A stretch of DNA of 64,000 nt from Simiduia litorea. GTDB lineage: Bacteria > Pseudomonadota > Gammaproteobacteria > Pseudomonadales > Cellvibrionaceae. Under the pieces are notes generated by a model, which was not told the DNA's origin, made no database searches, and was given only the letters and a program-made list of their open reading frames with translations. The stretch is from assembly GCF_042853465.1 (NCBI RefSeq), contig NZ_AP031497.1, positions 2,728,001 through 2,792,000 of the forward strand, in the 5' to 3' direction. Position 1 is the stretch's first letter, and each line of letters opens with the position of its first letter. Made by a program: the position numbers and the translations under genes. Of this stretch, positions 35,109 through 44,734 are shown piece after piece.

Positions 35109-36125
35109 ATGACTCTGTACGCTCTGGGTTTCGGTGTCGGCACCCATAACCGTCAAGGCCAATGGCTTGACGTTTTTTACCCCACGCCGCGAATTAACGT
35201 TTCAGATGCGTTGGCAAACGCTGTGCACTCAGTGCTACCCGCGCTGGGCACCCAAGCGCTGAGTCCAGCGCAAGCAGCCGAGTTAGCCAACGTAGTTGCT
35301 AAAGAAGACTCAGCCTTGGCCGCATCACTCACCCAGCTCAGCCAAAGTGAACGCCCGCTAGTCGCCGTGCTCCTAAACTCTGACGTCGCCCCGAGCTCCG
35401 TGCCAGAAGCCTATTTGAAACTGCATTTATTATCGCACCGGTTGGTAAAGCCTCATCAAACCAAACTTGATGGGCTCTTTGGCGTACTGCCCAATGTCGC
35501 CTGGACCAATGAAGGCGCGGTGGATTTAACCGACCTGCCAGCCCGCCAACTGGCGGCGCGTTGTAAAGGGGAGGTACTCGAAGTCTCCTGTGTCGACAAG
35601 TTTCCAAAAATGACGAATTACGTTGTGCCCGAGGGAGTCCGTATTGCCCACACGGCACGCGTTCGCCTTGGCGCTTACTTAGGTGCAGGCACCACCATCA
35701 TGCACGAAGGCTTTGTCAATTTTAATGCCGGAACCGAAGGGCCAGGTATGATTGAAGGGCGTATTTCAGCCGGTGTATTTGTCGGCAAAGGCTCCGACTT
35801 GGGCGGCGGCTGCTCAACCATGGGCACCTTATCTGGCGGCGGCAACATCGTCATTTCAGTGGGCGACAACTGCTTGCTGGGTGCCAATGCAGGCATTGGC
35901 ATTCCCTTGGGTGATCGCTGCACGGTAGAGTCTGGTCTATATATTACTGCCGGTACTAAGGTGCGTTTACTCGATGACCAAGGCAACTTGGTGCGCGATG
36001 TAAAAGCCAGAGACCTAGCCGGTCAAACAGACTTGCTGTTCCGACGTAACTCGCTGTCCGGCGCGGTTGAGTGCAAGGCGAATAAAACCGCTGTTGCACT
36101 CAATGAGGCATTGCACGCCAACTAG
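35109..36125 (+). CDS. dapD: Tetrahydrodipicolinate N-succinyltransferase, long type
   Basis: DapD transfers succinyl from succinyl-CoA to tetrahydrodipicolinate, the entry to the succinylase branch of DAP/lysine synthesis. At 338 residues it belongs to the longer Pseudomonas/actinobacterial type rather than the 274-residue E. coli type. The N-terminal domain (TLYALGFGVGTHNRQG) is followed by a left-handed hexapeptide helix with GFVNFNAGTEGPGMIEGRI and LGGGCSTMGTLSGGGN. It overlaps the convergent sensor kinase by four bases. Confidence 0.94.
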   Translation: MTLYALGFGVGTHNRQGQWLDVFYPTPRINVSDALANAVHSVLPALGTQALSPAQAAELANVVAKEDSALAASLTQLSQSERPLVAVLLNSDVAPSSVPEAYLKLHLLSHRLVKPHQTKLDGLFGVLPNVAWTNEGAVDLTDLPARQLAARCKGEVLEVSCVDKFPKMTNYVVPEGVRIAHTARVRLGAYLGAGTTIMHEGFVNFNAGTEGPGMIEGRISAGVFVGKGSDLGGGCSTMGTLSGGGNIVISVGDNCLLGANAGIGIPLGDRCTVESGLYITAGTKVRLLDDQGNLVRDVKARDLAGQTDLLFRRNSLSGAVECKANKTAVALNEALHAN

Positions 36126-39088
36126 TTCTGCGTGCTGCAGAGTTTGTCGATCGCCTCGGCAAGCTCTGTTAGCGCAGACTGAAGCAATTGCACCTGCGCA
36201 ATAAGATAGACCTCATCGCGCGCCGCCTCGGCACCAACATCAAGCAACGTCTCTAACCCCTGAGATGCTACATACACCTGTTTTGCACTCAGATTTCCGG
36301 CAACCCCTTTAATTTGATGAACAAGTGCTTTGGCATTGGCAAAATCGCCCTGCTGGATCAATTCCGCGCAGTCGTGACCGCCGGTCTTGTACTGCGCCAT
36401 AAAACTAAGCAGTAATTCCTGATAGCGATCATGACGGCCGCGCAGTCGAAGTAAACCTTCGTCGGCATCTAGCACAGGCAAATGTTGTTGCGCCACATCG
36501 TGGCTGCCATTGACGACACCGTGACCATCCCCGGCGTGACCTTCTAGAGCGTCCGTTGCTCCCGATGCACTCACCCGCTCCGGCAAATAGCGTCGGAGTG
36601 CGGCCACCAGCGCCGGAATATCAATGGGTTTCGCCACGTGCGCGTTCATACCCGCCAGCTGACTCGCCTGCCGGTCTTCACTCATGGCATTGGCCGTTAA
36701 ACCAATAATCGGCAATCGAACGTCATTAAACCTTTCGCGTATTTTGCGCGTTGCGCTATAACCGTCCATAACCGGCATTTGAATATCCATCAGGACAAGG
36801 GCAAATTCCTGCGCGAACACCTTTTCTATGGCCTCAACGCCATTACATGCCGTCACGATATCTAGATTAAACGGCGCTAATATTTCGCTGGCGACCTGTA
36901 AATTTATCGCGTTGTCTTCCACAAGCAGTAGCTTTGCGCCCTGAAAATCCGGCACAGAATCAACCACACTTGCTGCAACACCCTCAATCACATCCGCAGC
37001 ACTCGCGCTGCCCACGTTAACACTGAACTCAAATTGACTGCCTTGACCTACTACACTGCTAACCTTTACTTCCCCGCCCATCATTTCCACCAGCCGCCGG
37101 CTAATGGTGAGGCCCAAACCAGTGCCGCCATACTGCCTGGCAACGCCGGCATCAACTTGCTCAAAAGCCACAAACAATTGCGCCATTTGCGCGTCGCTCA
37201 AGCCGACACCGGTATCAACAACGGCAAAACGCAATATCTGTCGCGCGCCCATATCGACACTCATTCGAACCTCAAGCGTTACTGCTCCCGCATGGGTGAA
37301 CTTGATGGCATTACCTATTAAATTCACCAAGATTTGATGTAAGCGCAGAGCATCTGATTTAATGAACGAGGGCGTGTTTGGTGAGATTGTTTGAATAAAT
37401 GCAAGGTGTTTCTGCTTTGATTTCATTTCGAATATAGAACAGATATTATCCAGAAACACTCGTAAATCGAATGTCTTTTCCTCTAACGCTAGTTTACCCG
37501 CCTCAATTTTAGAAAAATCCAAAATGTCGTTAACAATGCCAAGTAAATTTTCTGCAGAAAAATGTATTTTAGTCAGATAGTCCAACTGTTTTGAGTCTAG
37601 GGATGTAGTCAGAGCCAATTGACTGAAGCCCAGAATGGCATTCATAGGGGTGCGAATTTCATGGCTCATGTTAGCGAGAAACCGGCTTTTTACCGATGCG
37701 GCCTGCTCAGCTTTATTGCGAGATGCTTCGAGTTCAACCTGCGTCATCTTTAGCTCAGTTACATCGGTTGATACCGTTACCAGCTTATCGACCTTGCCAT
37801 TTTCATCAAAAACGGGGGTCACATTGGCAATAAACGACCGTCTGCCACCTCGCTCAGTGGGAACCGAGTACTCTTCAGTAACCGGTAATCCAGTTGCGAC
37901 TATCTGATCACAGATCGCTAACACCAGATCGCCTTTTGAGCCTTTAATGACTTCTTTCACATGCTTACCCACGACGTCCTTTGCCTTCAAGCCCATGGTC
38001 GCTTCAAAATAGCGGTTAATGCGAAGAAAGCAGTAATGCCGATCAACAATAGTAATCATCGCATTGGAACTGTCTAAAATTTCCTGCATCAACTGACGCT
38101 CTTTGTGCGCAAAGGCTTCCATGCGACGCCGCAGTGAAATATCTTCATAGGTTCTAAATACCCCTATCACCGATCGACTCTCATCGCGCAAGGGTGCGGC
38201 ATGGCTTTTGATAAAAAGCGTTTGCCCGGCAGCATTTAATAACTCAATTTCTTTGTCTACGAAAGATTTGCGTTGCTGGAGAATATCTTGGTCCTCAGCC
38301 ATAGTCATTGACGCATCGTCACTCCAGAGCAGCTCAACATCGGTTTTACCAATAACCTGTTCTGGACTTGATACCTGCACTAAATCGGCAAATTTTTGAT
38401 TACAGCCCAAGTAATCACCCGCACTGCTTTTCCAACAGAGCGCAACCTGTGCGGTATCCAAGACTTGTTGCAATCTCAACTTAAGATCACTGGCCGATTG
38501 CTCGACCGGTTGGTTGACCTTGCATTGCGGCTCAACCTGTTGGATTAACTGCGCATGCAACGCCGCAATAGTACCTGGGTGTGATTTGCGCTCGCCAATG
38601 TCTTCAACGCGGCCGAATGCGATAGCAGCGCCACCCTGACGATGCCGCCTTAAAACCTTTCCCGTCACCCGTAGCCAACGATTAACGCCGAGCTCGGGCG
38701 TCAACCTAAACTCTGCCGCCAGTGGCTCTTGCGTTGAAACAAATGCCTTACTCGATTGAACTAACCTAGGCCTGTCTTCGCTATCAACCAACGCCATGAT
38801 GTGATCGATCGGTTGTTCAACCCACCGCCCATCAAAGCCCAGAGTCTCTATGTTGTGACCGACTAAACACAGACGTCGTCTGGCGATATCCCAGAGCCAA
38901 TAACCGGATACATGCGTACCCGGCAGGTCAATAGACACCTGCTGTAACAACTTGAGTAACCAACGCTCGGCATTTAGGCGCAGTAAAACCCACAGCAAAA
39001 ACTGCGGCCAACGCAGAAATACAGCAAGCATTAGCGCAAAAAAAACCATTGCCGCGAGCAACAAAACCCCGAGAAGTGTAAACCCCAT
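36122..39088 (-). CDS. Hybrid sensor histidine kinase with PAS, REC and HPt domains
   Basis: A 988-residue inner-membrane kinase. An N-terminal hydrophobic hairpin (residues 2-38) is followed by PAS-like modules at about 60-165, 205-320 and 335-450. Next come HisKA with the phospho-accepting His at about 476 (NMSHEIRTPMNAILGFS), HATPase (DTGVGLSDAQM, GGTGLGLTISRRLV), a receiver domain (LLVEDNAINLQVA, LVLMDIQMPVMDGYS) and a C-terminal HPt domain (ALVHQIKGVAGNLS). This is the BarA/ArcB-type phosphorelay order. No response regulator gene lies nearby, so the partner is unknown. The ATG at 39088 is preferred to a TTG at 39097. Confidence 0.9.
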   Translation of the reverse strand: MGFTLLGVLLLAAMVFFALMLAVFLRWPQFLLWVLLRLNAERWLLKLLQQVSIDLPGTHVSGYWLWDIARRRLCLVGHNIETLGFDGRWVEQPIDHIMALVDSEDRPRLVQSSKAFVSTQEPLAAEFRLTPELGVNRWLRVTGKVLRRHRQGGAAIAFGRVEDIGERKSHPGTIAALHAQLIQQVEPQCKVNQPVEQSASDLKLRLQQVLDTAQVALCWKSSAGDYLGCNQKFADLVQVSSPEQVIGKTDVELLWSDDASMTMAEDQDILQQRKSFVDKEIELLNAAGQTLFIKSHAAPLRDESRSVIGVFRTYEDISLRRRMEAFAHKERQLMQEILDSSNAMITIVDRHYCFLRINRYFEATMGLKAKDVVGKHVKEVIKGSKGDLVLAICDQIVATGLPVTEEYSVPTERGGRRSFIANVTPVFDENGKVDKLVTVSTDVTELKMTQVELEASRNKAEQAASVKSRFLANMSHEIRTPMNAILGFSQLALTTSLDSKQLDYLTKIHFSAENLLGIVNDILDFSKIEAGKLALEEKTFDLRVFLDNICSIFEMKSKQKHLAFIQTISPNTPSFIKSDALRLHQILVNLIGNAIKFTHAGAVTLEVRMSVDMGARQILRFAVVDTGVGLSDAQMAQLFVAFEQVDAGVARQYGGTGLGLTISRRLVEMMGGEVKVSSVVGQGSQFEFSVNVGSASAADVIEGVAASVVDSVPDFQGAKLLLVEDNAINLQVASEILAPFNLDIVTACNGVEAIEKVFAQEFALVLMDIQMPVMDGYSATRKIRERFNDVRLPIIGLTANAMSEDRQASQLAGMNAHVAKPIDIPALVAALRRYLPERVSASGATDALEGHAGDGHGVVNGSHDVAQQHLPVLDADEGLLRLRGRHDRYQELLLSFMAQYKTGGHDCAELIQQGDFANAKALVHQIKGVAGNLSAKQVYVASQGLETLLDVGAEAARDEVYLIAQVQLLQSALTELAEAIDKLCSTQN

Positions 39089-39188
39089 AACAATCAATCA
39101 CTAAAATACCTAAATTGAGTGTAGCTGCTTGCGGTAAAATGCTGTGTTTTTGCTAAAATACGCCACTTTTTGCCACAGGATGTATTAC

Positions 39189-40322
39189 ATGACCTCTGCA
39201 ACCGTACAGCTTGCCTGCGAGTTAATTAAGCGACCGTCGGTGACACCACTCGATGAAGGCTGTCAAGACATGATGATCGCTCGCTTACAGGCCATCGGCT
39301 TTACGATAGAACGTCTGCGTTTTGAAGATGTTGATAATTTCTGGGCTGAGAGAGGTGATTCTGGCCCATTAATGGCTTTTGCCGGGCACACAGACGTAGT
39401 GCCAACCGGCCCAGTAACTCAATGGCGCTTTCCACCCTTTCAGCCCACTATCGACGCAGGCATGTTATACGGTCGCGGCGCCGCCGACATGAAAGGCAGC
39501 TTGGCCGCCATGGTCACCGCTTGCGAAGAATTCGTGGCTAAACACCCCGCGCATCCCGGCCGTATTGGTTTTCTTATTACCAGCGACGAGGAAGGCCCTG
39601 CAATTAACGGCACGGTAAAGGTGGTTGAGTGGCTACAAGCACAGAATAAGCATATTGATTGCTGCTTAGTTGGCGAGCCCTCGAGCACTGAACAGGTGGG
39701 CGATGTCATCAAAAATGGTCGGCGCGGCTCGCTCGGCGCCAAGCTAATCATTAAAGGGATTCAAGGCCATGTGGCTTACCCACACTTGGCGGAAAATCCG
39801 ATCCATGCGTTTGCACCGGCACTGACCGAGCTAGCCGCAGAAATTTGGGACGGCGGCAATGACTTTTTCCCTGCCACCAGTTTTCAAGTGTCCAATATAA
39901 ACAGCGGCACGGGTGCAACCAATGTTATCCCCGGCGAGCTCGAACTGCTGTGTAATTTTCGTTTTTCCACGGAGGTTACTGAAGCACAATTGCGCGAGCG
40001 CACAGAGGCCATATTGCTGAAACACGGGCTACATTATCAGGTGCAGTGGAACTTATCTGGCCAACCCTTCTTAACCAGTCAAGGAGCGTTAGTGGATGCC
40101 ATCGTCGGCGCCATTGCCGACGTCGAAGGCCGCAGCACTGAATTGTCGACAGCTGGCGGCACCAGTGACGGCCGCTTCATCGCACCCACGGGATCACAAG
40201 TGGTAGAGCTAGGCCCCGTTAATGCCACCATCCATAAAGTCGATGAGTGCGTGAAGGTCGATGATTTAGATAAGTTGCACAACATTTACGTGCGAACCTT
40301 AGAGCGCTTACTCCTAGCATAA
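39189..40322 (+). CDS. dapE: Succinyl-diaminopimelate desuccinylase
   Basis: DapE hydrolyses N-succinyl-LL-DAP to LL-DAP and succinate and uses two zinc ions. The 377 residues (E. coli 375) contain the M20 peptidase metal ligands: FAGHTDVVP, GRGAADMKGS, TSDEEGPAING and the late NATIHKVDE His. I chose the ATG at 39189 with AGGATG upstream; an open frame reaching back to 39144 has no family similarity. It is divergent from the sensor kinase and completes the dapC-dapD-dapE set in this window. Confidence 0.96.
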   Translation: MTSATVQLACELIKRPSVTPLDEGCQDMMIARLQAIGFTIERLRFEDVDNFWAERGDSGPLMAFAGHTDVVPTGPVTQWRFPPFQPTIDAGMLYGRGAADMKGSLAAMVTACEEFVAKHPAHPGRIGFLITSDEEGPAINGTVKVVEWLQAQNKHIDCCLVGEPSSTEQVGDVIKNGRRGSLGAKLIIKGIQGHVAYPHLAENPIHAFAPALTELAAEIWDGGNDFFPATSFQVSNINSGTGATNVIPGELELLCNFRFSTEVTEAQLRERTEAILLKHGLHYQVQWNLSGQPFLTSQGALVDAIVGAIADVEGRSTELSTAGGTSDGRFIAPTGSQVVELGPVNATIHKVDECVKVDDLDKLHNIYVRTLERLLLA

Positions 40323-40387
40323 ATCTTGGGTAATCTAATCTCGGCGAGAATTATAATATCGTTTTTTCTCGTCACTAAAACCAATCA

Positions 40388-40415
40388 CCATCGCCTCACG
40401 TTTGTGAGGCGATGG
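40388..40415. terminator. Bidirectional hairpin between dapE and DUF2855
   Basis: A 12-bp perfect stem CCATCGCCTCAC / GTGAGGCGATGG with a four-base loop between two convergent genes. There is no long T-run, so termination strength is uncertain. Confidence 0.6.
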
Positions 40416-40465
40416 AAAAGCCTCCATGTTCTCGCTACCGGTTAACGTCAAACGTGTAATCAACG

Positions 40466-41581
40466 CTACGGCTCTTTCGAAAAAGCTAAAATGTAGCCTT
40501 TATCAGGCGACTGCTTACCCGCTAAAACACGCTGATAAACGGCTGTAATTTCCTCGTTTCCGGTATGCGTTTCAATGTTCAACCAGGCGCGGGAAAATAT
40601 TTCGAACTGCGACCAAGCCCTTGCCAAGCGTTGATGAAAGCCAGCCACAGACCACTGCAGCAAGCGCTTCTCGGCCTGCGTAGGCGCAAAAAACAACTCT
40701 GGTTTCGGCACAATACTCAGCGGCTCCAACCCCTGACGGTTATCCCAATGGGATACGCCAACTAAGCAAACATAAGCAAGCTTACCAAGAAGGTGCTGAG
40801 CGATATTCGACAAAAGCTGACCGTTACCAGCAAAGTCTATCACCGCGCTATTGGCCTTAGCATTTAACGCGGCCAACTCTTGGTAACTCAGCACTTGATC
40901 ATAACAGCCAAGACTTTCCACAAAAGCCTTATTCGCACCAGACGTTAACCCCACAAGATGGGTTTTCTTTTCCTGCACCAACTTACCGGCCTGAAGTAAC
41001 AGTGCGGTGCCGATGGCGGTTTTACTCGAGGCACTGGTTAACACCAATTGCTCGGCACCAAAGCAGGCATTTTCTTCAAAAAAATCGGCCAATAGAAATG
41101 AGGTTGTAAAAAGCGGCCGCATCAACATCTGTAAGGCTTCTGCCTCGGCATGGTAAAGAGGATCAGTCTCGGTATTGGTATACTGATTGTAAATTTTCGG
41201 CAGCGACCTACGATGGTGGGTTGTATCAACAAACCCGTGAATTGAGATATTGCCAGGCTCCACCACCAAATGCGACGCCATCGGGTAGTAACCATAGAAC
41301 CGCTGACCGATGTTAATGTTTGCGCAATTAGAAGCGATAACATCAGCAAAGCCCCACACCGGGATAATACCCTTCTCGGCATCGCCGGACGGAAAAAAAT
41401 GCCAGTAGCGTAGCGTTTCGCCCAAGGTTGCATAAGTCACATTATTTGCGGTAAAGCTAAAACAATCGATAGCCAGCAGTACTTGCCCATCCATCAGCGG
41501 CTGCTCAATCGGCGAGACCTGAGTGGTAATGTCTTGCAATGCTGTTTTAGATACGTCGAATCGCGTTTGCGTGATAGCCAT
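40466..41581 (-). CDS. DUF2855 family protein (MDR-like)
   Basis: A 371-residue protein of the DUF2855 family, related to medium-chain dehydrogenase/quinone reductases. The N-terminal GroES-like part includes LAIDCFSFTANNVTYATLGE and PVWGFADV; a Rossmann-like second half has LTSASSKTAIGTALLL. A true nucleotide-binding glycine motif is weak, and no catalytic activity is established for the family that I know of. It is the last gene of a TetR - haloalkane dehalogenase - DUF2855 unit, 10 bp after the dehalogenase, so it may act on the same compound, for instance on an aldehyde or enone. Confidence 0.8.
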   Translation of the reverse strand: MAITQTRFDVSKTALQDITTQVSPIEQPLMDGQVLLAIDCFSFTANNVTYATLGETLRYWHFFPSGDAEKGIIPVWGFADVIASNCANINIGQRFYGYYPMASHLVVEPGNISIHGFVDTTHHRRSLPKIYNQYTNTETDPLYHAEAEALQMLMRPLFTTSFLLADFFEENACFGAEQLVLTSASSKTAIGTALLLQAGKLVQEKKTHLVGLTSGANKAFVESLGCYDQVLSYQELAALNAKANSAVIDFAGNGQLLSNIAQHLLGKLAYVCLVGVSHWDNRQGLEPLSIVPKPELFFAPTQAEKRLLQWSVAGFHQRLARAWSQFEIFSRAWLNIETHTGNEEITAVYQRVLAGKQSPDKGYILAFSKEP

Positions 41582-41591
41582 GAGTCAAGTC

Positions 41592-42515
41592 CTAGGTAAT
41601 AGACGATACTGGTGTATTTTTTACAAATTGAATAATAATATCGGCCAAGCTCTGGCTTTGATCTTCCTGTAGAAAATGACCCGCCTCTGCAACGGTGGGA
41701 TGTTGTAATCCCTGAGTGCCCGGTATCAATTTTTGCAATATTTTTTCTGCGCCAGCCGTAATCGGATCGCTATCACTAAAGGCCGTCAGGAAAGGTTTTT
41801 GCCATTGGCGCAACTGCAGCCAAGCCTCACGATTGGCCTGCGCCTCTGGGTTCTCTGGCGTAATCGGTACCAGTTGCGGAAAAATTCGCGCCCCCACTTT
41901 ATAGTGCTCGTCAGGGTAAGGCGCGTTATACGCCGCAATAATATCCGCACTCAGGTTTGTTACAGCACCGCGATTGACAATATCACCCACTGGCAAAACG
42001 GGCACTGTTTGAGCATATTGTTGCCATTGCTCAAACGCTTCACCCGGCGCGAAATCACCGGTGGGCAAAAAGGTATTGGCTGCGACCACTCGTGAAAAAA
42101 GATGGCCGAGTTCGGCCACTAAACGCAAGCCAATAAGGCCGCCCCAGTCCTGACAAAACAGCGTTATATTTTTCACATTAACTTGGATTAGCCAATCTTT
42201 CATCCAAGTCACATGACGAGCATAGGTGTAATCACTGGTTTTACTGGGTTTATCCGATCGACCAAAGCCAATTAGGTCTGGCGCTAAAACGCGAAACCCC
42301 GCGGCCGCCAAGAGCGGGATCATTTTTCGATACAGAAAACTCCACGAAGGCTCACCGTGCAACAACAACACAACCGGTGCATTGGCGTCGCCTTCATCTA
42401 GGTAATGTATCCTTAAGTGCCCGCCTTCGGTGTCGGCCACCTGCAAGTAATTTGGGGTAAAGTTATAATCCGGTAAGCGGTCAAAACAAGCCTCCGGCGT
42501 GCGCAAAACGTCCAT
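41592..42515 (-). CDS. Haloalkane dehalogenase, subfamily I type
   Basis: A 307-residue alpha/beta hydrolase. The oxyanion segment is HGEPSW (53-58). The nucleophile Asp123 sits in FCQDWGGLIGLR, and the following Trp124 is one halide-binding residue, as in DhlA. The acid is in the AFSDSDPITAG segment, and the catalytic base is His280 (VAEAGHFLQED). These enzymes hydrolyse carbon-halogen bonds of haloalkanes to alcohols. The DWGG and HGEPSW motifs fit DhlA/DmmA relatives, though epoxide hydrolases share much of the fold. GGGAG precedes the ATG. It follows a TetR gene by 36 bp and precedes DUF2855. Confidence 0.82.
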   Translation of the reverse strand: MDVLRTPEACFDRLPDYNFTPNYLQVADTEGGHLRIHYLDEGDANAPVVLLLHGEPSWSFLYRKMIPLLAAAGFRVLAPDLIGFGRSDKPSKTSDYTYARHVTWMKDWLIQVNVKNITLFCQDWGGLIGLRLVAELGHLFSRVVAANTFLPTGDFAPGEAFEQWQQYAQTVPVLPVGDIVNRGAVTNLSADIIAAYNAPYPDEHYKVGARIFPQLVPITPENPEAQANREAWLQLRQWQKPFLTAFSDSDPITAGAEKILQKLIPGTQGLQHPTVAEAGHFLQEDQSQSLADIIIQFVKNTPVSSIT

Positions 42516-42551
42516 ACTCCACTCCCTGCGTTTTCATCGTTTAGGTTCTTT

Positions 42552-43136
42552 TTAAGCGGCTCGAAGTAATTGCGATACCGAAGCCATAGCAGCTTCAAGC
42601 CATTCACTATCGCGCGCCACCTTGCAATTGACCAACATACCGGCGAGTAAAAATCCCAACTGCTTAGCGCGAACAGCGACATCCACCGAGGGCGACACCA
42701 ACCCCTGTTGCTGTGCGCGCGTTAAGGCTTGCGCTAAGCCCTGTTCGGCGCAGCGCAAACCCAGCGCGACTTTTGCTTTGACACTTGGCTGATCAGCGCC
42801 TAATTCAGTGCCGCTGTTAACCAGTAGGCAACCAAATTGCAAGGCCGGCGATTGCGGCAAAAAGCACTCGCGAAAATACGCCTCAATACCTAACAGCGGG
42901 TCGCCAACCAATAAATGGCGCTGCACCCGTGGCTGCACCACCTGTGTGATATAGAGATCTAGCGCATTCAAAAACAGCGCTTGTTTCGATTCGAAACAAT
43001 GGTAAAGACTACTGGTTTTTAGTCCCGTCGCCTGCTCCAAATCTTTCATGCTGCTGGCGCCAAAGCCCTGCCGCCAGAAACAATGCATGGCACCCTGCAG
43101 AGCGCGCTCTTGATCAAAGGTTTTTGGTCTGGGCAT
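42552..43136 (-). CDS. TetR family transcriptional regulator
   Basis: A 194-residue repressor with an N-terminal helix-turn-helix (ALQGAMHCFWRQGFGASSMKDLE, then GLKTSSLYHCFESK) and a C-terminal ligand domain of the TetR_C type found in AcrR/YcdC-like regulators. It is the first gene of the unit with the haloalkane dehalogenase and DUF2855, so it most likely controls that unit and itself. The ligand is unknown. It is divergent from hemN. Confidence 0.87.
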   Translation of the reverse strand: MPRPKTFDQERALQGAMHCFWRQGFGASSMKDLEQATGLKTSSLYHCFESKQALFLNALDLYITQVVQPRVQRHLLVGDPLLGIEAYFRECFLPQSPALQFGCLLVNSGTELGADQPSVKAKVALGLRCAEQGLAQALTRAQQQGLVSPSVDVAVRAKQLGFLLAGMLVNCKVARDSEWLEAAMASVSQLLRAA

Positions 43137-43202
43137 AGGGTACCGTTAATATACTGTAGCAATCACTCTAAAACAAAATTACCGCTTAAACAACCGCTCA
43201 GC

Positions 43203-43244
43203 TTGACCCACGTCATGTAAGCCTGCCATGCCCTGCCGTAAAAT
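43203..43244 (+). promoter_or_regulatory. FNR/ANR-type site and promoter of hemN
   Basis: TTGACCCACGTCAT (43203-43216) matches the TTGAT-N4-ATCAA box at most positions. A TAAAAT -10 hexamer lies at 43239-43244. With a start about seven bases further, the box centre (43209.5) falls at about -41.5, the class II activator position. hemN is FNR/ANR-activated in pseudomonads and enterobacteria. Confidence 0.55.
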
Positions 43245-43277
43245 GACGCCACATTCATTATTGCATTCACCTCGCTT

Positions 43278-44690
43278 ATGCCCAGCACGTCACCCACACT
43301 CGTCAATACAGCCAACACGGCACTTTGGGATAGCAACCTTATTGCCCGCTACGATTTGTCTGGGCCACGCTACACCTCTTACCCAACGGCGCCGCAATTT
43401 CACAATTTGATCAGCGATTCCGATATTGCCGCAGCCCTGGCCCGAAGCGATAGCACCGGTAAGCCTCTATCGATTTACTGCCACATACCTTTTTGCGATA
43501 CAGTTTGCTACTACTGTGCCTGCAACAAAGTGATTACCGCCGATAAGCGTAAGTCCATCCCCTACTTAGAGCGGCTGTTTAAAGAAATGGCCATGATGGC
43601 AAGCAAGATCGACCGTCATCGAGCCGTTGATCAACTGCATTGGGGCGGCGGAACACCTACCTATTTATCGCTAGAGCAAATGACCGCGCTGATGCGGGAA
43701 ACTCGCAGGTACTTTAATTTACACAGCGACGACAGCGGCGAATATGCCCTTGAAATTCACCCAGCCAGTGTCACGCCTCAAACCCTCAAAGGATTGCGCG
43801 ACTTAGGCTTCAATCGCCTCAGCATAGGTATTCAAGATTTTGACCCGCAGGTTCAAGAAGCGGTGAACCGCTTTAATAGCGTTGAGGAGGTCACCCGCTT
43901 AATCAAGCAGGCGCGCGACAGTGCCTATCACTCCATCAGCATGGATCTCATATACGGGCTGCCAAAACAATCGTTAAACTCAATAGCCAAAACCCTTGCA
44001 GCCGTTATAAAACTGAGCCCCGATAGGCTTAGCGTCTTCAACTACGCGCATATGCCACACTTGTTTAAAGTGCAAAAGCAAATCGACGAAAAAGCACTAC
44101 CGAGTGCAAGCGAAAAGCTCGATATGCTGCACTACATTATCGAGCGCCTACGGGACGAAGGTTACGTGTATATAGGAATGGACCACTTCGCCAAACCCGG
44201 CGATGAACTCGCCCGGGCCCAGGCCGATGGCAAGCTACACAGAAACTTTCAAGGCTATGCAACCCATGGCCACTGCGACCTCCTGGCCTTTGGCGTTTCA
44301 GCCATCAGCCAAATAGATAACCTCTATTTGCAAAATCACAAGCAGCTCGACCACTATTATCAAGCTCTAGATCAAAATCTAGCCCCCGTGGCCAAAGGCT
44401 TTGCCATGAGCCAAGATGATCATATCCGCAAGGCCGTGATCATGGGCCTGATTTGTCAATTCCACATTAGGTTTGACGCCATAGAACAGGCTTTCGGCAT
44501 CGATTTTAAACACTATTTTGAGCAGGCTTTAGCACAACTCGCCGCCATGGAAAGCGACGGTCTATTAACAATTGATAAGCAAGGCATCCATGTCCTTGCC
44601 AAGGGGCGCCTACTAATTCGCCGAATCTGCATGGCCTTTGATGCCTATATAGCCCCAGCAACTAAACAGAGTTTTTCCAAAATTATTTGA
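43278..44690 (+). CDS. hemN: Oxygen-independent coproporphyrinogen III dehydrogenase
   Basis: HemN is a radical SAM enzyme that decarboxylates coproporphyrinogen III to protoporphyrinogen IX when oxygen is low. The 470 residues have the start YDLSGPRYTSYPTAPQF and the cluster motif C73-X3-C77-X2-C80 followed by Cys82 as in true HemN (IPFCDTVCYYCACNK). LHWGGGTPTYL and the C-terminal HemN domain follow. The CXXXCXXCXC pattern separates it from the HemW-like proteins. It is divergent from the TetR gene and precedes moaC by 44 bp. Confidence 0.95.
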   Translation: MPSTSPTLVNTANTALWDSNLIARYDLSGPRYTSYPTAPQFHNLISDSDIAAALARSDSTGKPLSIYCHIPFCDTVCYYCACNKVITADKRKSIPYLERLFKEMAMMASKIDRHRAVDQLHWGGGTPTYLSLEQMTALMRETRRYFNLHSDDSGEYALEIHPASVTPQTLKGLRDLGFNRLSIGIQDFDPQVQEAVNRFNSVEEVTRLIKQARDSAYHSISMDLIYGLPKQSLNSIAKTLAAVIKLSPDRLSVFNYAHMPHLFKVQKQIDEKALPSASEKLDMLHYIIERLRDEGYVYIGMDHFAKPGDELARAQADGKLHRNFQGYATHGHCDLLAFGVSAISQIDNLYLQNHKQLDHYYQALDQNLAPVAKGFAMSQDDHIRKAVIMGLICQFHIRFDAIEQAFGIDFKHYFEQALAQLAAMESDGLLTIDKQGIHVLAKGRLLIRRICMAFDAYIAPATKQSFSKII

Positions 44691-44734
44691 TAGCTTTGCT
44701 ATCATGGCGCATGACATTAGGCGGACAGGAAGCG

